DNA of 64,000 nt from DAISVY01 sp036826635. Lineage in GTDB: Bacteria > Zixibacteria > MSB-5A5 > GN15 > FEB-12. Under the pieces are notes generated by a model that worked only from the letters and a program-made list of their open reading frames with translations, had not been told where the DNA came from and searched no databases. The DNA lies in contig DAISVY010000006.1 in NCBI GenBank assembly GCA_036826635.1, positions 62,001 through 126,000 on the forward strand, given 5' to 3'. The translations under genes and the position numbers were made by a program. Shown piece after piece: positions 61,228 to 64,000 of the stretch (position 1 is its first letter; each line of letters begins with the position of its first letter).

Positions 61228-61617
61228 TTAGCGACGCTTCCTTTGAGGCTGACGCCAGTTGGTGCGGCTCTTTGAGCGACGGGTCGGCCGCGCAATGCGA
61301 CGAGAGGAGGCACTCCAACTGCGACGTGTGGACTGCTGCCGCGTGGTGTTGGCGGTACCGGTGTTGCCTCTCCAAACCGAAGGACGTGCCTTCCGGATGT
61401 TCAGATCGGAAGCTTTGTAGCGCACGGAATAGACGGTACGACCGAGCTGACGAGCAACCCAGGACGTCTCGTTGTTCCGATAGTACTTGCGCATAAAGCT
61501 GATCTCTTCCCGGCTCCACGGGCTACCGCCCTTTGCGGTGCGACGGGTCGGGCGACGCGTGTTGTAACGACGCGTACCGGCGCGGCGAACGCTGCTTCTG
61601 GTTTTTCTAGTAGCCAT
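61228..61617 (-). CDS. very basic small protein with a Myb/SANT-like helix-turn-helix
   Basis: 129 residues from the ATG at 61617, with RBS AAGGAG. Arg-rich N-terminus (RRAGTRRYNTRRPTRRTAKG), a central trihelical motif WSREEISFMRKYYRNNETS and WVARQLGRTVYSVRYKASDL (about 34-72), then a Ser/Arg/Gln-rich tail. The motif with W-x-(R/K)-E-E and VARQLGR-T-x-S-V-x-x-K is the SANT/Myb or homeodomain-like HTH type seen in chromatin and phage proteins. Composition suggests a nucleoid-associated protein, but no family is certain. Confidence 0.65.
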   Translation of the reverse strand: MATRKTRSSVRRAGTRRYNTRRPTRRTAKGGSPWSREEISFMRKYYRNNETSWVARQLGRTVYSVRYKASDLNIRKARPSVWRGNTGTANTTRQQSTRRSWSASSRRIARPTRRSKSRTNWRQPQRKRR

Positions 61618-62197
61618 ATGCAACTCCTTGTTTGAGTCGTTGAAAATCGCGAGCAAAGACATGGCTCAGCCTTAGCTCACCTGTCAGATATCTACTAAAA
61701 TACATCGTCAAGAAGCTAAGATACTTGACTGCAAGCGCTTAAGATTTTAGCTTATTCGGACCTGTTTTTTCCCGAGATATGGCAGCCGCCAATCAAGAAT
61801 ACAGACGTCTCAAAGCGACAATCACAGATCAAATATGGATAACCGAATCAATAAGGTTATAGGCTTTAACCCACACCGCCAAATCGACCAGCGAAACGTA
61901 TATCATACGTCGCAACAACAAGTTACAGCCAACGCTCAGCCGCATCGAAAAACGTGGATATCCCCAACAACCGGATCGAACATTGCATATTGCACCAAAG
62001 TCGGGTAGCTCCGATTTCAAAAAAACCGGCCTTCGACACCGGCTATACACACCCGACCGACATCTTCGGCTCAGAAAAAAAACTCCTGATTCCATATGCT
62101 ACGTCAGACCCTGCCGATACAAATCAATAGCTGTTGCATCACGCACGCGCCTTGGGTAGATTGTATGGGCTGTCTGATGTGTTCGCGGTGAGCTAAA
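61618..62197. other. 580-bp gene-free region
   Basis: Between the basic protein and the AI-2E transporter I see no convincing gene. Features are a weak hairpin with a T run on the minus strand around 62017-62045 and an inverted repeat AGCTAA ... TTAGCT near 61711-61755. Both promoters of the divergent flanking genes should lie here. Confidence 0.5.
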
Positions 62198-63283
62198 ATG
62201 AAAAGAGAATATCTGCTCATATCGCTTTTCTTTGTTATATCGGCGGCCATATTCTATCTGTTCTATCAAGTAGTCATCCCGTTTTTTATTCCCATCAGTT
62301 GGGCCGGCGTACTGGTTATTCTCTTCTTCCCGCTTTACGAAAAGACTCTCAAATGTGTGAAGAAGCGCGGTCTGGCCGCACTGATAATGTGCTTTTTTAT
62401 CGTCATTCTCATCATCGGTCCGCTAACGTATTTGTTCGTGGCGCTGGTCGATGAAGCCGCCGACGCCGTGGCCAAAGTCAACGCACTCTACAAAAGCGGT
62501 CAACTTACGGCGCTGCTCAACATCGACATCCCCTGGTTCGATACCATCAAAGATCGACTGGCCCCCTATTACGATCTTTCCAAGATCAACGCCGATGAAA
62601 TCATACGTGACGCCATCAACCGGGTCGGGGGAGTGGTTCTGAGTCAGACCACCTGGCTGGTAGCCAACGGTACCCGGACGTTCTTCTATTTCTTCCTGAT
62701 GATTTTCGCCATGTACTACTTTTTTAAGGACGGGGAGTTTTTAATTAATCGTATCAAACGACTCATGCCCATGAAACAGCCGCAGGTTAATATCGCTTTC
62801 TCGCAGCTTCGCGATGTTATCTACGCCACCATGTACGGCGGGGTGGTCATCGCCTTATTGCAGGGAGTGCTGGGCGGGTTACTGTTTGTTGTCATGGGGA
62901 TACCCTCTCCGGTTTTCTGGGGTGCTATCATGGCGTTCCTGGCTATTATCCCGATAGTGGGGGCATTTATAGTATACATCCCGGCCGGGCTCATATTGAT
63001 AGTCAGCGGCTCTTACGTCAAAGGTATAATAGTCATTCTGTTCGGCTCGCTGGTGATCAGCCAGACCGATAATTTTATCCGTCCCTACCTGATTTCCGGT
63101 CGAACGAGTATTCATCCCCTGATGCTTTTCTTTACTATTCTGGGCGGTATTGCCACCTTCGGCATGCTGGGGATCGTGCTGGGGCCAATGATTGCGGCCG
63201 GGTTGACTATCCTTCTACGCGTTTTCGAAATGCGCCTGCACCCGGAAGACGAGGAAATGCCCCACCTGGAGCCGGACGAGTAG
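62198..63283 (+). CDS. AI-2E family transporter (PerM/UPF0118)
   Basis: 361 residues with about seven or eight transmembrane helices. Landmarks: FFIPISWAGVLVILFFPLYE, GRTSIHPLMLFFTILGGIATFG, LGIVLGPMIAAG. Members include TqsA and PerM; some export AI-2, others act as Na+/H+ or unknown transporters. Substrate here is unknown. Confidence 0.85.
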   Translation: MKREYLLISLFFVISAAIFYLFYQVVIPFFIPISWAGVLVILFFPLYEKTLKCVKKRGLAALIMCFFIVILIIGPLTYLFVALVDEAADAVAKVNALYKSGQLTALLNIDIPWFDTIKDRLAPYYDLSKINADEIIRDAINRVGGVVLSQTTWLVANGTRTFFYFFLMIFAMYYFFKDGEFLINRIKRLMPMKQPQVNIAFSQLRDVIYATMYGGVVIALLQGVLGGLLFVVMGIPSPVFWGAIMAFLAIIPIVGAFIVYIPAGLILIVSGSYVKGIIVILFGSLVISQTDNFIRPYLISGRTSIHPLMLFFTILGGIATFGMLGIVLGPMIAAGLTILLRVFEMRLHPEDEEMPHLEPDE

Positions 63284-63344
63284 ACAGGGGCAGATTGCCC
63301 GGCCTTGCTTATTTTCGAAAATCAGGTATACTGCCACTGGCCCG

Positions 63345-63367
63345 AGCCCACCCCAGAGTGGGCTTTT
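63345..63367 (+). terminator. possible Rho-independent terminator
   Basis: AGCCCAC (63345-63351) / GTGGGCT (63358-63364) with a 6-nt loop, then TTT. Short T run, so tentative. Confidence 0.45.
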
Positions 63368-63423
63368 AGCTGTATAATACAGGGACCCGACGGCGGATTG
63401 CGAGACTGAAAGAGAAAAATATA

Positions 63424-64000
63424 ATGAAGAACAAGCGTGTTTTGGTTACCGGCGGCGCCGGATTTCTCGGTTATCATCTGGCCCAGAATCTTCCCCATCG
63501 CGGGGCGGCCTTCATGGCCTTCAACGACATCGCTCCCTTTATCGATGACGAATATCCCGAAGGTTCGTTGCTGGTTAATGTCGACGTTCGTGACGCCGAC
63601 GCCATGTATCGACTGATTCACGATAACAAAATCGACACCATCATTCACTGTGCCGCGGCTCTGCCGCTGTGGCCCCGCGAAGAGATTATGTCGACCAACA
63701 TCGCGGGGGTGCGCAACACTCTCGATCAGGCACGCAAGTGCAATGTCGAACGGGTGATATTCATAAGCTCCACCGCCGTCTATGGTGTTCCGGAAAAACA
63801 CCCGCTGGTCGAAGATGATCACCTTGAAGGGGTAGGCGCATACGGCGAGAGCAAAATTGCCGGGGAAGAAGTCTGTGCCGAATTCCGCGAACAAGGCATG
63901 TGTATCCCGGTTATCCGACCCAAGACGTTCATCGGCACCGCTCGGCTGGGCGTGTTCCAGATTCTGTATGACTGGGTGGACAGCGGCAAGCACATTCCCA
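63424..64000 (+). CDS. NAD-dependent epimerase/dehydratase (3' end outside window)
   Basis: Frame from ATG at 63424 (MKNKRVLVTGGAGFLGYHLA) open to the window end, 192 codons. Extended SDR: glycine motif GGAGFLGYHL, IIHCAAALPLWPREEIMST, SSTAVYGVPEKHP, and Tyr-x3-Lys in GAYGESKIAGEE. Acts on a nucleotide sugar or similar; exact substrate unknown. C-terminus unseen. Confidence 0.85.
   Translation, partial: MKNKRVLVTGGAGFLGYHLAQNLPHRGAAFMAFNDIAPFIDDEYPEGSLLVNVDVRDADAMYRLIHDNKIDTIIHCAAALPLWPREEIMSTNIAGVRNTLDQARKCNVERVIFISSTAVYGVPEKHPLVEDDHLEGVGAYGESKIAGEEVCAEFREQGMCIPVIRPKTFIGTARLGVFQILYDWVDSGKHIP

Noticed and set aside
61829..62095. 88-codon minus-strand frame before the AI-2E transporter gene
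   Set aside because: Composition looks random and it has no RBS; it also overlaps the weak hairpin.

Overview
This window looks like a chromosomal segment of a moderately GC-rich, Gram-negative (diderm) bacterium of the FCB supergroup; candidate phylum Zixibacteria or a close relative is my best guess. Evidence: a complete Kdo/lipid A run (kdsA, kdsC, kdsD, an LpxL-type acyltransferase, lptC), lipoprotein-sorting genes (LolC/E and LolD), lipobox lipoproteins, and a large secreted subtilisin ending in the NYPNPFNPSTVI-type C-terminal sorting domain of type IX secretion cargo. The mcsA-mcsB-clpC protein-arginine-phosphorylation cluster, best known from Firmicutes, sits beside these diderm genes. 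TTG starts recur (rpsP, the propeller lipoprotein at 37025, the EndoV-like gene). I recognised no rRNA, tRNA or CRISPR.

Layout. 1-5184: mostly minus-strand housekeeping genes (glyS 3'-truncated by the window edge, recO, an FtsB/DivIC-like gene, a lipoprotein, eno) with one plus-strand DA1-like zinc peptidase. 5185-8466: a structured leader with an intrinsic terminator, an AGCS alanine/glycine symporter, a CPXCG zinc-ribbon protein and a sugar-nucleotide epimerase. 8467-16000: DUF6125 protein, secreted subtilisin, a SLOG-like/AbiGi-like two-domain protein, an endonuclease V relative with altered active-site residues and a secreted propeller protein. 16027-24457: ybbR, tsaD, a radical SAM/DUF2344 protein, rsmB, a PASTA protein, a GNAT enzyme and a glycosyltransferase. 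24692-28430: ffh-rpsP-rimM-trmD-rplS, closed by a strong terminator. 28425-38848: rsmD-like, rnhB, yraN, ispG, a TetR regulator with a palindromic candidate operator, rqcH, a TOBE protein, fumC and a repeat-rich propeller lipoprotein, with palindromic repeats in the intergenic DNA. 38875-49065: a long minus-strand run of coaD, lysS, an Eis-like acetyltransferase, lolC/E, lolD, mcsA, mcsB, clpC and rpmA.

49150-50312 is a small AT-richer island. It is flanked by a perfect 15-bp direct repeat that duplicates the last codons of the upstream PilM-like gene, and it carries a NYN-domain (PIN-like) nuclease gene with a canonical -35 box, a palindrome in the promoter spacer and a terminator hairpin in the leader. 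50282-56645 is a minus-strand run: kdsA, kdsC, kdsD, LpxL-like, lptC, DUF4234, MobA-like, ComEA-like and PilM-like.

The most unusual gene is at 56817-58379: a KAP-family P-loop NTPase fused in one reading frame to a full-length DsrC/TusE sulfur-carrier domain that keeps both C-terminal redox cysteines. I know of no described system with this architecture, and it is the best candidate for something new here. The remainder (58392-64000) holds a DUF4430 lipoprotein, a multi-pass membrane protein, a secreted PDZ protein, a very basic Myb/SANT-like protein, an AI-2E family transporter and the start of an NAD-dependent epimerase cut by the window end.
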